Positions 7,825 to 13,986 of a stretch of 13,986 bases of DNA are shown one piece after another; within the stretch, counting starts at the first letter, position 1, and each line of letters begins with the position of its first letter. Origin of the DNA: Methanobacteriota archaeon (GTDB taxonomy: Archaea > Thermoplasmatota > Thermoplasmata > Methanomassiliicoccales > Methanomethylophilaceae). Location of the stretch: NCBI GenBank assembly GCA_029574055.1, contig JAKQBQ010000038.1, positions 1-13,986 on the forward strand. Direction: 5' to 3'. Under the pieces are notes generated by a model. That model was not told where the DNA came from, ran no database searches, and was given only the letters and a program-made list of their open reading frames with translations. Both the position numbers and the translations under genes were made by a program.

Positions 7825-7835
7825 ATATTTAAATA
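7825..7835 (-). promoter_or_regulatory. TATA box of the smc-scpA-scpB operon
   Basis: The minus strand holds TATTTAAATAT, the best archaeal TATA match in the window's intergenic regions. Transcription would begin near 7804, giving a leader of about 75 nt before the GTG at 7728. This is much longer than the leaders inferred for the Sm-like, carS and prenyl synthase genes. Confidence 0.7.
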
Positions 7836-7842
7836 CAATCAC

Positions 7843-7890
7843 AAAAAAAGGCGTAAAGGGGGACCATTTTGGCAATTTTGCGATAAATGG
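7843..7890 (-). terminator. Hairpin and T-tract terminator after the HAD phosphatase
   Basis: After the HAD stop, the transcript contains a bulged inverted repeat: CCATTT and AAATGG outer arms with an inner GCAA/TTGC pairing (7864-7890). A run of seven T (7849-7843) follows. It closes the carS-pyrE-UDG-HAD unit immediately before the smc TATA box. Confidence 0.6.
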
Positions 7891-7903
7891 CGCCCCGTGC
7901 ACC

Positions 7904-8692
7904 TCATTGTCCGCTGTCCAGCTTCGAAAGGAGACCGGGCATGTCTGCCACCGAATCTATGACGTAAGTGGGCTTTGCGTCCGATCCCTCGATGTCTGAC
8001 GCCTTTGCCTCGCCGGTAAGCACCAGCACCGATGCTGTCCCCGCATTGGATGCCATCCTGATGTCCGTGTAGAGGCGGTCCCCGACCATCATCGTGTTCT
8101 CTTTTTCGACTCCCATCTCTCCCGCCGCCATCTCCAGCATGAGGCCGCTGGGCTTGCCGATTATCGTCGGTTCCGTTCCCGTGAGGAAAGAGAGCATGCG
8201 GATGAACTGCCCTATATCGACGTCGTAAGAATCCTCGGTCGGGCAAAGGTCGTCGGGGTGGGTGGCTATCAGCTCGGCGCCGTTCATTATGAACCGGTAT
8301 GCTTTGTTGATCTTATCGAAGGTGATGGTCCTGTCAAAGGTGAGAAGAACGATCTCCGGATCATCCTCGCTGCTTTCTATCCCCGATCCTTCGATCTCCT
8401 TGGCCACATCCGGAGTTGCGATGACGTACACCCTCTTCCCCGCCCTTCTTTCTTTAATGAATCTGACCGTGGCGATGGTCGAGGTGAGGATCCTCCCCTT
8501 ATCGATCTGAAACCCCATCTTCCGAAGCTTGTCGTAATAGTATTCTCTTGTATGAGAGGAGTTGTTGGTCAGGAAGACGAACGGGATGCCCTCTTTGATG
8601 AGGGAGTTGATGAATTCCTGCGCCCCCGGTATGACATTGCCTCCTTTGTAAATGGTGCCGTCCATGTCGATCATTAACCCGGAAGGTCTCAT
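7904..8692 (-). CDS. HAD-superfamily phosphatase, NagD/PGP type
   Basis: This 262-residue cytosolic HAD phosphatase belongs to the class IIA (NagD / 4-nitrophenylphosphatase / phosphoglycolate phosphatase-like) group. Motif I is DMDGT with nucleophile Asp9 and acid/base Asp11, motif II is TNNSS (42-46), motif III is the GKPSG lysine (Lys180), and motif IV is GDRLYTD (204-210) for Mg2+ binding. The region between motifs II and III is large enough to hold the C2-type cap that decides substrate choice. All catalytic residues are present, but the substrate cannot be told; sugar phosphates, phosphoglycolate or glycerol phosphate are possible. The ATG at 8692 follows the UDG stop by one base, with a perfect GGAGG ribosome-binding site inside the UDG end. 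It is the last gene of the unit led by carS. Confidence 0.9.
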   Translation of the reverse strand: MRPSGLMIDMDGTIYKGGNVIPGAQEFINSLIKEGIPFVFLTNNSSHTREYYYDKLRKMGFQIDKGRILTSTIATVRFIKERRAGKRVYVIATPDVAKEIEGSGIESSEDDPEIVLLTFDRTITFDKINKAYRFIMNGAELIATHPDDLCPTEDSYDVDIGQFIRMLSFLTGTEPTIIGKPSGLMLEMAAGEMGVEKENTMMVGDRLYTDIRMASNAGTASVLVLTGEAKASDIEGSDAKPTYVIDSVADMPGLLSKLDSGQ

Positions 8693-8693
8693 T

Positions 8694-9230
8694 TCATCCC
8701 TCCAAGTATTCTTCCCTCAGGATCCTCATGGTGGTCCTGAGGGCATCGCGGGACTCCCTGCTGTATATGCAGGCTGCCGGATGGTAAGTGGGGATGAAAA
8801 GCACATCCTTCCCAAGGATGCTGATGGACATCTTGGTATTGGCGATATCGGACATCTTCCCCTCATATCCCAGAAGGTCGCGGCACGCCGACTTGCCGAG
8901 GCCGACGACCACTTTCCTTCCTGACAGCTCGTGGTCTAAGAACGGGCGGCAGGCGTCCATTTCCTCTTTGGTCGGATCCCGATTGTTCGGCGGGCGGCAT
9001 TTGACCGTGTTTGTGATCATCACTTTCGAGCGGTCCACTCCTTCCTCTTCCATGATCGCATCAAGCAGTTTCCCGGACCTTCCGACGAACGGCTTTCCGA
9101 TCATATCCTCCCTTTCTCCCGGTGCTTCGCCTACGAACACCACCGGCGAATTGGGATCGCCGCTTGGAAGGACTATCTGCGAGCGCCCTTCGCAGAGCCC
9201 GCACAGCCTGCAGTCGGGTTCCGGCCTCAT
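8694..9230 (-). CDS. Family 4 uracil-DNA glycosylase (Fe-S)
   Basis: This enzyme removes uracil from DNA after cytosine deamination, the first step of base excision repair. The 178-residue protein has the family 4 iron-sulfur cysteines Cys7 and Cys10 (CRLC), Cys78 (TVKCRPP) and Cys94 (DACRP), with an extra Cys13. Motif A is GEAPGERED (34-42) in the active site, PFVGRSG (47-53) follows, and the late HPAA motif begins at His150. I chose the ATG at 9230, which overlaps the pyrE stop as ATGA. A longer open frame reaches 9731 but runs through pyrE in another frame and has no family character before this ATG. The 4-nt overlap and the 1-nt gap to the HAD gene indicate coupled expression. Bacterial and archaeal members are usually about 180-220 residues, so this one is compact. 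Confidence 0.95.
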   Translation of the reverse strand: MRPEPDCRLCGLCEGRSQIVLPSGDPNSPVVFVGEAPGEREDMIGKPFVGRSGKLLDAIMEEEGVDRSKVMITNTVKCRPPNNRDPTKEEMDACRPFLDHELSGRKVVVGLGKSACRDLLGYEGKMSDIANTKMSISILGKDVLFIPTYHPAACIYSRESRDALRTTMRILREEYLEG

Positions 9231-9760
9231 TGCCGCCCCTTCACGAGTTCCGAGCCTTTGACCAAGGATATGAGGGACACGCCTATGCCTGCGAGGTTCT
9301 CTTTCCCGCCCCCTTCCCTGTCGACCACCGTTATGATGTTGTTGACGACCGCGCCCCTCTCCCTCAGCAGCAGGACGGCCTTCGCGCTGGAGCCTGCGGT
9401 TGTGATCACGTCCTCCACCACCAGCACATTCTCCCCGGGGATGAGGTCCCCCTCGATGAGGTTCTTCGTTCCGTGGTCCTTCAGCTCTTTCCTTACCATG
9501 ATGAACGGTATCCCGGTCGCCATGGAGAGCGCTGCGGCAAGAGGTATGGATCCCAGAACTATCCCCGCGATCCTGTCCGGGCGTATGTTCTCTACCTGCA
9601 TCCTCTCCGCCATGAGCTGGGATATAAGATAGAGCACTTTCGGATCGGTGCTTGCTTTCTTTATATCGATGTAATGATCGCTCTTCGCTCCGGATGCCAA
9701 TGTGAACTCCCCGAACCGAAGCGCCCCGCATTCCTCAAGTGCCTTTGAAATCTCGCTCAT
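9227..9760 (-). CDS. pyrE: Orotate phosphoribosyltransferase
   Basis: PyrE joins orotate to PRPP to make orotidine 5'-phosphate in de novo pyrimidine synthesis. The 177-residue protein has the N-terminal OPRT pattern FGEFTLASGAKSDHYIDIK (16-34), which contacts orotate and PRPP, the flexible catalytic loop RKELKDHGTKN (90-100) and the PRPP-binding loop VVEDVITTAGSS (114-125) with its acidic Glu116-Asp117 pair. The length is normal for a stand-alone archaeal enzyme. There is no N-terminal helix-turn-helix, so it is not the PyrR/GfcR-like regulator type. The ATG at 9760 lies 7 nt after the carS stop, with GGTGA as ribosome-binding site. It overlaps the UDG start by 4 nt. Pyrimidine supply also provides the CTP used by its upstream partner CarS. 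Confidence 0.94.
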   Translation of the reverse strand: MSEISKALEECGALRFGEFTLASGAKSDHYIDIKKASTDPKVLYLISQLMAERMQVENIRPDRIAGIVLGSIPLAAALSMATGIPFIMVRKELKDHGTKNLIEGDLIPGENVLVVEDVITTAGSSAKAVLLLRERGAVVNNIITVVDREGGGKENLAGIGVSLISLVKGSELVKGRQ

Positions 9761-9767
9761 ATCTTTT

Positions 9768-10340
9768 TCACCAAGGTTCTTTCTTGTAACCGAGTTTGTA
9801 TCCTATTATGTTAACGCCCCTGTGTATCAGGAACATAAGTGCCAGTATGAATATCAATGCCGCTATGTGCCAGCCTTCTATGAATGTGGAATAGACCCAA
9901 TGGGGGAAGAATATCGATGTCACCAGGAAAGCGCCGAATACGAAATCGTATTGATCGAGTATCGGGGCTTTTTGGCCTCTCTCCATCCCCAGCCTCCTTT
10001 TTATGAACGCTCCCATCAGGTCCCCGAGTATTGCCCCGAAAGAGAGGCAGAACAGTATCCCGACGTTGCTCCAGAACGGCCCGTATCCCCAATAGTTCTC
10101 CGGATCCCAAATCGAAGAAACGCCGATCAATATCAATCCGATGAGCACGCCGGCGAACCCGCCTCCGAAGAGGCCTCTCCATGATTTGCCGTCGCCGAAT
10201 ATCCTCTTCCCTCTCCACGTTCTTCCGAAATCGATCTTTGTCCCCCCGCCGATCAACGCTGCCGCTGAGTTTGGGAACATTGCCGGAATGAACAGCCACA
10301 GGCCGCCGAACATAATCAGAATGATCTCGGTTATTTCCAT
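9768..10340 (-). CDS. carS: CDP-archaeol synthase
   Basis: CarS transfers CMP from CTP to unsaturated archaetidic acid, giving CDP-archaeol, the precursor for polar head groups of archaeal membrane lipids. The 190-residue membrane protein has about five hydrophobic segments (about 5-30, 58-75, 92-112, 132-150, 157-175). The family motifs are clear: GKRIFGDGKSWRG (44-56), SFGAILGDLMGAFIKRRLG (100-118) and the APILDQYDF stretch (125-133). Its acidic and lysine residues match the CDP-alcohol synthase (CdsA-like) active site. The ATG at 10340 has no ribosome-binding site, and a TATA element lies about 30 nt upstream, so the transcript is probably nearly leaderless. It heads the unit with pyrE, UDG and the HAD phosphatase and is divergent from nob1. 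Confidence 0.96.
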   Translation of the reverse strand: MEITEIILIMFGGLWLFIPAMFPNSAAALIGGGTKIDFGRTWRGKRIFGDGKSWRGLFGGGFAGVLIGLILIGVSSIWDPENYWGYGPFWSNVGILFCLSFGAILGDLMGAFIKRRLGMERGQKAPILDQYDFVFGAFLVTSIFFPHWVYSTFIEGWHIAALIFILALMFLIHRGVNIIGYKLGYKKEPW

Positions 10341-10366
10341 GTTTCAGGAACGCGATTGCGGATTGA

Positions 10367-10374
10367 CCGTATAA
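10367..10374 (-). promoter_or_regulatory. Probable TATA box for carS
   Basis: The minus strand reads GCTTATAC here, preceded by GAAA, about 27-34 nt upstream of the carS ATG. Transcription would start within a few bases of the ATG, in line with the absence of a ribosome-binding site. Confidence 0.5.
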
Positions 10375-10388
10375 GCTTTCGGAAAAGA

Positions 10389-10411
10389 GGAAAGTAGATA
10401 ACTCCTATATC
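10389..10411 (+). promoter_or_regulatory. Probable promoter region of nob1
   Basis: The plus strand has purine-rich GGAAAAGAGGAAAG (10381-10394), followed by TAGATAA and TATATC elements. TAGATAA lies about 26 nt before the ATG at 10424, the right distance for a leaderless transcript. The TATATC copy would be too close. Which one serves TBP cannot be decided by eye. The carS promoter occupies the other half of this 83-nt divergent gap. Confidence 0.35.
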
Positions 10412-10423
10412 GTATGACGAAAC

Positions 10424-10882
10424 ATGCTCATCCTAGACACTTCGGCGCTTTTTTCGATGGATCAGCTGCCGAATGAGGAGTTCCTCTGTCCTCCCGGCGT
10501 AGTTGACGAACTGGCCAGATACAACGACAAGAGGCTTGAGCTTTGGGGAGATCTTTTGAGGACCTCTGACTGCACATCCGAATCAATGAAAAAGGTGGCC
10601 GCGGCGGCAGAGAAAAGCGGGGACATAAGCAGGCTGTCGCCTGTGGACATAACAGTGCTGGCACTTGCGGTTGACACCGGCGGGACGATACTTACTGACG
10701 ACTATTCCATTCAGAACGTCTCTAAGATCATGGGCATTCCTTTCAAGCCTATCGGCCAGGATGCGATAAGGAAAGTGGAGAAATGGAACTACCAATGCAA
10801 AGGATGCGGCAAGTGGTTCAAGGAAAAGGCGGACGAATGCCCGATCTGCGGCTCCGGCATGAAGGCCTGCAGAAAAAGATGA
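10424..10882 (+). CDS. nob1: Endoribonuclease Nob1 (PIN domain with zinc ribbon)
   Basis: Nob1 cuts the pre-rRNA to form the mature 3' end of small-subunit rRNA during late 30S assembly. The 152-residue protein begins with a PIN domain: LDTSALF with Asp5, the conserved acidic Glu29, SPVDITVLALA with Asp75 and TDDYSIQNV with Asp92 and Asp93, which together form the metal site. A C-terminal zinc ribbon follows with CxxC pairs Cys125/Cys128 (CKGC) and Cys139/Cys142 (CPIC). This pairing is the Nob1 signature. A toxin PIN protein would normally lack the ribbon and have an antitoxin gene beside it, and none is seen here. The ATG at 10424 has no ribosome-binding site and is probably leaderless. It is the only plus-strand gene in the window and abuts the reductase gene tail to tail. 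Confidence 0.95.
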   Translation: MLILDTSALFSMDQLPNEEFLCPPGVVDELARYNDKRLELWGDLLRTSDCTSESMKKVAAAAEKSGDISRLSPVDITVLALAVDTGGTILTDDYSIQNVSKIMGIPFKPIGQDAIRKVEKWNYQCKGCGKWFKEKADECPICGSGMKACRKR

Positions 10883-11974
10883 TCACGGGAAGATCCGCTT
10901 GCATCTTATGAGGTTGCCCATGCGCCTGCTTCCGAGCAGGCTCATGCACATCTCCGTCCTTCTGTCCGATCCGAAAGCGAATGTATCGGCAAGCCTCTTG
11001 TTGCTTGCAGCCGTCGCCAAAGGCTTCCGGAATATCCTCTCGCATTCGCTCTGGTAATCAGAAAGGCTGCGGCCTTTCGATATGTTATCCCCGGCAACCT
11101 CGCCGCATACCCTTCCCGCGATCAACGCAAGCGGCAGCCCCCCTCCGTTCACCGATATCACCTGGCCGGCGGCCTCGCCCACAAGCATTCCGCTGCCTTC
11201 CACGATCCTGTCGATCATTCCTTCGCTGGGAACATACTTCCCTTCAAGCTTCGTCATTATTTCAAGAGAATGCTTCGCCCTGAACTTCTCGAAGTATTCG
11301 CTCAGCGTCCCTTCGGCGAATTTGGGCGAGAACCCCACACCAACGTTCGCCTGCCCTTTCTTCGGGATTATCCAGCTGTACGCCCCGGGAGCGATCCCTC
11401 CGAAGAACATGTGCACATACGGATCGAAATCCCCTTTTGCCTGGGCTGTGACCGCCGGATAGGGGTTGCTGTTCTTCTGAAGGCCCAATGACCTTGCAAC
11501 CCTCGATCCCGGGCCGTCGGCGCCTATGATCACCTTGTATTCTATCTCTCCCAAAGAGGTCGCTGCCTTCCCGTTCTCCGTCCTCAGGAAAAGGCAGCTT
11601 GGGATCAATTCCGCACCTTCATCCACCGCCTCCGACACCAGGTGCTTGTCCAGCTTGTCTCTGTCCATCGTATAACCGGTGAAGTCGATGAGCCTCTCCT
11701 TCCCCTTCGGATCTATGAGTTTTATTCCTTCGATCTCCCTGAGCCTCATATCCTTCGGGATATCGAACAACGACGATATGTCCCCGGCGTTGGGGAACAT
11801 CTTGATTATTTCCTCATCGGAGGGCATCATCTCGCCGCATCTTACCGGAACGCCGACCTCCGGCCTCCTTTCGACAATAGTGACCTTAGCTCCTTTGGCC
11901 GCGGCGTACTTGGCGGCGGTCCCTCCGGCCGGTCCTGCGCCAACCACAAGAACATCTGTTTTCATCGCGGGCAC
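10883..11974 (-). CDS. Geranylgeranyl reductase family flavoprotein
   Basis: Family members reduce the isoprenoid double bonds of archaeal ether lipids using FAD. The 363-residue protein has the dinucleotide motif GAGPAGGTA (12-20), the redox-site cysteine region VRCGE (Cys46), a second flavin motif GADG (151-154), the substrate-side YSWIIPK (199-205, a YxWxFPK variant) and a late FAD motif VGEAAG...GGG (265-279). In that last motif the usual Asp of GDAAG is Glu267. The protein is a little shorter than typical archaeal members of about 390-400 residues, with the shortfall near the C-terminus. The GTG at 11974 follows AGGTGATC by about 5 nt; an ATG at 11965 is a fallback start. It lies 4 nt after the prenyl synthase stop, so the pair is likely one transcript for lipid side-chain production and saturation. 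Paralogues exist, so the exact substrate is inferred. Confidence 0.9.
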   Translation of the reverse strand: MPAMKTDVLVVGAGPAGGTAAKYAAAKGAKVTIVERRPEVGVPVRCGEMMPSDEEIIKMFPNAGDISSLFDIPKDMRLREIEGIKLIDPKGKERLIDFTGYTMDRDKLDKHLVSEAVDEGAELIPSCLFLRTENGKAATSLGEIEYKVIIGADGPGSRVARSLGLQKNSNPYPAVTAQAKGDFDPYVHMFFGGIAPGAYSWIIPKKGQANVGVGFSPKFAEGTLSEYFEKFRAKHSLEIMTKLEGKYVPSEGMIDRIVEGSGMLVGEAAGQVISVNGGGLPLALIAGRVCGEVAGDNISKGRSLSDYQSECERIFRKPLATAASNKRLADTFAFGSDRRTEMCMSLLGSRRMGNLIRCKRIFP

Positions 11975-11978
11975 GGGA

Positions 11979-12944
11979 TCACCTGTTGCGGCTCACAATG
12001 TAGTCGGAAAGGTCGATCAGCGACCTCTTGTACACCGAATCCTCAATGACGTCCAGCAAAGGCCGGGAATCCTCTGCGATCCTCTTTGCCTTTTCCATGC
12101 ACCTTTTGGTCGAGTCGGTCTTTTTTATCATCTCAATAGCATCAGCCACTTCCGGCCAACCGAGTTCCTTCTTTCCGAATATCTCTTTCAATTCGTCCCC
12201 GTGAACGGGGTCCTGCATCGCATAGATCATGGGGAGCGTGGGCTTCCCCTCCATGATATCGCTCCCTGTCCTCTTTCCGGTGATGCTCTCGCTGCCGATC
12301 ACGTCGAGCACGTCATCCACTATCTGGAACGCGATACCGGTCCTGAAGGCGAACTCGCCCATGCCGCCGATCATCTTGTCATCGGCCCCGGCGAGGAACG
12401 AGCCTATCTTCGCGCCGCATTCCATCAGCCTTGCCGTCTTCCCTTCGATGATCTTTATGTAATCGTCCTCGGTCACTTCGATGTTGCGCTCGAACTCCTT
12501 CTGATCGAATTCGCCCGCTCCCATTGCCACCGATGCGTCTACGATGAAATCGACCACTTCCGGCGATGACGACCCAATAAGCCTATATCCCAGCGCGAAC
12601 AGGAAATCCCCGGCGACGATGGATTTCCCGATAGAATATTTCTTGTAAGCGGCCTGGGCGCCTCTTCTGAGCTCGCCCTGGTCGTTGATATCGTCGTGGA
12701 TGAGCGTGGCGTTATGGATTATCTCCAGGGCCGCCGCGGCATCCCTCGCTTTCCCGGGACTTCTCCCGCCGCATGCGCGGTATGAGAGAAGGCATATGGA
12801 CGGCCTGATCCTTTTGCCGTTGGTCCCGAGAACATATCTGCATATCTCGGTAAGCTCGGGATTCCTTGACCTTACTGTATCCATCATAAGCCTCTCGACC
12901 TTCTCCAGGTCATCGGAGATCGAAGAATACCAGGGTTCATCCAT
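11979..12944 (-). CDS. Polyprenyl diphosphate synthase, probable geranylgeranyl-PP synthase
   Basis: This trans-prenyltransferase condenses isopentenyl diphosphate with allylic diphosphates to make the isoprenoid chains of archaeal lipids. The 321-residue all-helical protein shows GKRIRP (43-48), the first aspartate-rich motif DDIND (84-88) followed by RRG (93-95), the GKT lysine (169), Gln207 and the second aspartate-rich motif DDVLD (210-214), and a GKPTLP pattern (233-238). All catalytic residues are in place. The residue five before the first motif is Ala79; classical archaeal geranylgeranyl-PP synthases carry an aromatic there, while long-chain synthases often carry Ala, so product length is uncertain. 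The ATG at 12944 lacks a ribosome-binding site, and a promoter-like inverted repeat lies 13-30 nt upstream. The geranylgeranyl reductase gene follows after 4 nt. Confidence 0.93.
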   Translation of the reverse strand: MDEPWYSSISDDLEKVERLMMDTVRSRNPELTEICRYVLGTNGKRIRPSICLLSYRACGGRSPGKARDAAAALEIIHNATLIHDDINDQGELRRGAQAAYKKYSIGKSIVAGDFLFALGYRLIGSSSPEVVDFIVDASVAMGAGEFDQKEFERNIEVTEDDYIKIIEGKTARLMECGAKIGSFLAGADDKMIGGMGEFAFRTGIAFQIVDDVLDVIGSESITGKRTGSDIMEGKPTLPMIYAMQDPVHGDELKEIFGKKELGWPEVADAIEMIKKTDSTKRCMEKAKRIAEDSRPLLDVIEDSVYKRSLIDLSDYIVSRNR

Positions 12945-12956
12945 TGGCTCTGGGAT

Positions 12957-12974
12957 GTTAAGGATCTACTTAAC
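12957..12974 (-). promoter_or_regulatory. Inverted repeat over the prenyl synthase promoter (candidate operator)
   Basis: GTTAAG and CTTAAC form perfect 6-bp arms around a 6-nt spacer. The upstream arm on the minus strand (GTTAAGTA) is also the best TATA-like element, about 26 nt before the ATG at 12944. A dimeric DNA-binding protein sitting here would block TBP. The assignment rests on symmetry and position. Confidence 0.4.
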
Positions 12975-13015
12975 TGTTTTCTAATCGGAAAGATGCTGCC
13001 CGCTGTATTGAACGG

Positions 13016-13026
13016 AAAATAAAAAA
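13016..13026 (-). terminator. T-rich terminator after fpoN
   Basis: About 18 nt after the FpoN stop the minus strand reads T6, A, T4. No strong hairpin precedes it, as is common for archaeal termination. It separates the respiratory operon from the lipid genes. Confidence 0.6.
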
Positions 13027-13043
13027 TGGGGTTGTTAAAATGT

Positions 13044-13986
13044 TTACGTACCGAACAATATGGCCGCCGCATCTGCGCAGAAGTCCATGATGATCTGCGG
13101 GAAGAGGCCGAGCACGATCACGAACACGACGCATATCACGATCGCTGCCGTGAATGCCTTCGGCACCTTGATCCTTTCCGCGGTCTCGCCCTTCTCGATG
13201 TACATGGCCTTTACGACCCTTGTGTAATAGTACAGGGATATCGCCGAGTTGATGATCGCTATGAAAGCCAACCATATCCACTGCGTTATGATGCCGTTGT
13301 CGAATATCGCCGACGAGAACAGGAACAGCTTTCCCGTGAATCCCACCAGCGGCGGTATGCCTGCCAGCGAGAACAAGAACAGCGTCATCGCGAACGCGAT
13401 GAACGGGGCCCTCCTTGCCAATCCCTGATAATCGGATATCTTCTCCCCGATGCCGGCCGCTATCAGCGCGCCTACTATCAGGAACGCTCCTCCCTTCATG
13501 AACACATGCGCGAACATGTAGAACAATCCGGACGTTAAAGCATATTCCGACATCACCGCCATTACGATCAGGATGTAACCGGCCTGCGCTATACTCGAAT
13601 AGGCAAGCATCCTCTTGATATTGTTCTGGGCGATGGCAACGACGTTTCCTACCGTCATCGTTATCGCCGCTATTATCGCGAAGATGTACTGCAATTCCTC
13701 CGTAGCGAATGCGGCTGTTGTGCTCGCCGCGACGAATATCACCAGGAAGATCTTGAACAGCGCCACGAACCCGACCTTCTTCGAACCCGTTGCCAGGAAC
13801 ATCGATATGGGGGTTGCGGCTCCTTCGTACACATCCGGCGCCCACATGTGGAATGGGACCGCTGCGATCTTGAAGCCGAATCCCGCGATCATGGTTATCA
13901 CGGCTATCCCGAACGCCCAGCTGAAGTCCTGGGTCGACAGTGCCAATGCGATCTCGGGTATGTTCGTTGTCCCCGCCACCCCGTAC
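13044..13986 (-). CDS. fpoN: F420H2/NADH dehydrogenase-like subunit N (partial, N-terminus beyond window)
   Basis: This is an antiporter-like membrane subunit of the complex I / Fpo family, which couples electron transfer to proton translocation. The 313 visible residues run from a YG-V-AGTTN stretch, matching the YGxTGTTN segment of NuoN, to the natural C-terminus at LFGT. The core block FKIAAVPFHMWAPDVYEG is typical of subunit N rather than L or M, with channel-type lysines in FKIAAVP, GSKKVG, NNIKRML and TGKLFLF. About nine hydrophobic helices are present. Full-length subunit N is about 480-500 residues, so about 170 residues lie beyond the window edge. In-frame GTG codons near the edge are internal, not starts. 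It is the last gene of its unit, ending at a T-tract. In Methanomassiliicoccales the Fpo-like complex lacks the F420-oxidising FpoF, which would fit, but no other fpo gene is visible here. Confidence 0.92.
   Translation of the reverse strand, partial: YGVAGTTNIPEIALALSTQDFSWAFGIAVITMIAGFGFKIAAVPFHMWAPDVYEGAATPISMFLATGSKKVGFVALFKIFLVIFVAASTTAAFATEELQYIFAIIAAITMTVGNVVAIAQNNIKRMLAYSSIAQAGYILIVMAVMSEYALTSGLFYMFAHVFMKGGAFLIVGALIAAGIGEKISDYQGLARRAPFIAFAMTLFLFSLAGIPPLVGFTGKLFLFSSAIFDNGIITQWIWLAFIAIINSAISLYYYTRVVKAMYIEKGETAERIKVPKAFTAAIVICVVFVIVLGLFPQIIMDFCADAAAILFGT

Noticed and set aside
8694..9731. A 345-codon open frame that extends the UDG gene upstream through pyrE
   Set aside because: The extra 167 codons overlap pyrE in a different frame on the same strand, have arginine- and glycine-rich shadow composition, and match no UDG feature. 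The family N-terminus begins at the ATG at 9230, which overlaps the pyrE stop.
10424..10882. Reading nob1 as a VapC-type PIN toxin
   Set aside because: No antitoxin gene is adjacent, and the C-terminal two-CxxC zinc ribbon with the LDTSALF start is the Nob1 arrangement.
1..13986. CRISPR arrays, tRNA or rRNA genes, insertion sequences, phage genes
   Set aside because: No regularly spaced repeats, cloverleaf-like segments, transposase-like proteins or terminal repeats were seen; intergenic gaps are all under 200 nt.

Overview
The window looks like archaeal chromosome from a euryarchaeal methanogen-type organism, most likely Methanomassiliicoccales or a close Thermoplasmata relative. The evidence is a CDP-archaeol synthase, a geranylgeranyl reductase, a Nob1 nuclease, an Sm-like protein, a family 4 uracil-DNA glycosylase, an archaeal SMC with ScpA and ScpB, and a NuoN/FpoN-type subunit beside a prenyl diphosphate synthase. 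The taxon is inferred from gene content and protein character; no database search was made. Gene density is very high, all genes but one lie on the minus strand, and no mobile element, CRISPR array, tRNA or rRNA was seen. No gap between genes reaches 300 bases.

Layout in the minus-strand direction of transcription, from high to low coordinates. (1) The C-terminal two thirds of an FpoN/NuoN proton-pumping subunit (13044-13986, cut by the window edge), followed by a T-rich terminator. (2) A lipid pair: prenyl diphosphate synthase (11979-12944) and geranylgeranyl reductase (10883-11974). (3) nob1 (10424-10882), the only plus-strand gene, convergent with the reductase with no base between the stop codons and divergent from carS. 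(4) A tight four-gene unit: carS, pyrE, family 4 UDG and a NagD-type HAD phosphatase (10340 down to 7904), ending in a hairpin plus T-tract. (5) The condensin operon smc-scpA-scpB (7728 down to 2713), with its own strong TATA box, an inferred leader of about 75 nt and a T-tract terminator. (6) An Sm-like protein gene (2360-2581), then a two-domain ABC permease (659-2308) and its ATPase (1-666, cut by the window edge).

Functionally, the prenyl synthase, the reductase and CarS supply isoprenoid chains, saturate them and activate the ether lipid for head-group attachment. PyrE feeds the pyrimidine nucleotide pool that also provides CTP for CarS. UDG repairs deaminated DNA, SMC-ScpAB organises the chromosome, and Nob1 matures 16S rRNA.

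Most content is housekeeping and I did not find a clear new multi-gene system. The best leads are regulatory or enzymatic details: an inverted repeat over the prenyl synthase promoter, another overlapping the permease ribosome-binding site, hairpins in the smc leader, and a small residue (Ala) at the chain-length position of the prenyl synthase.
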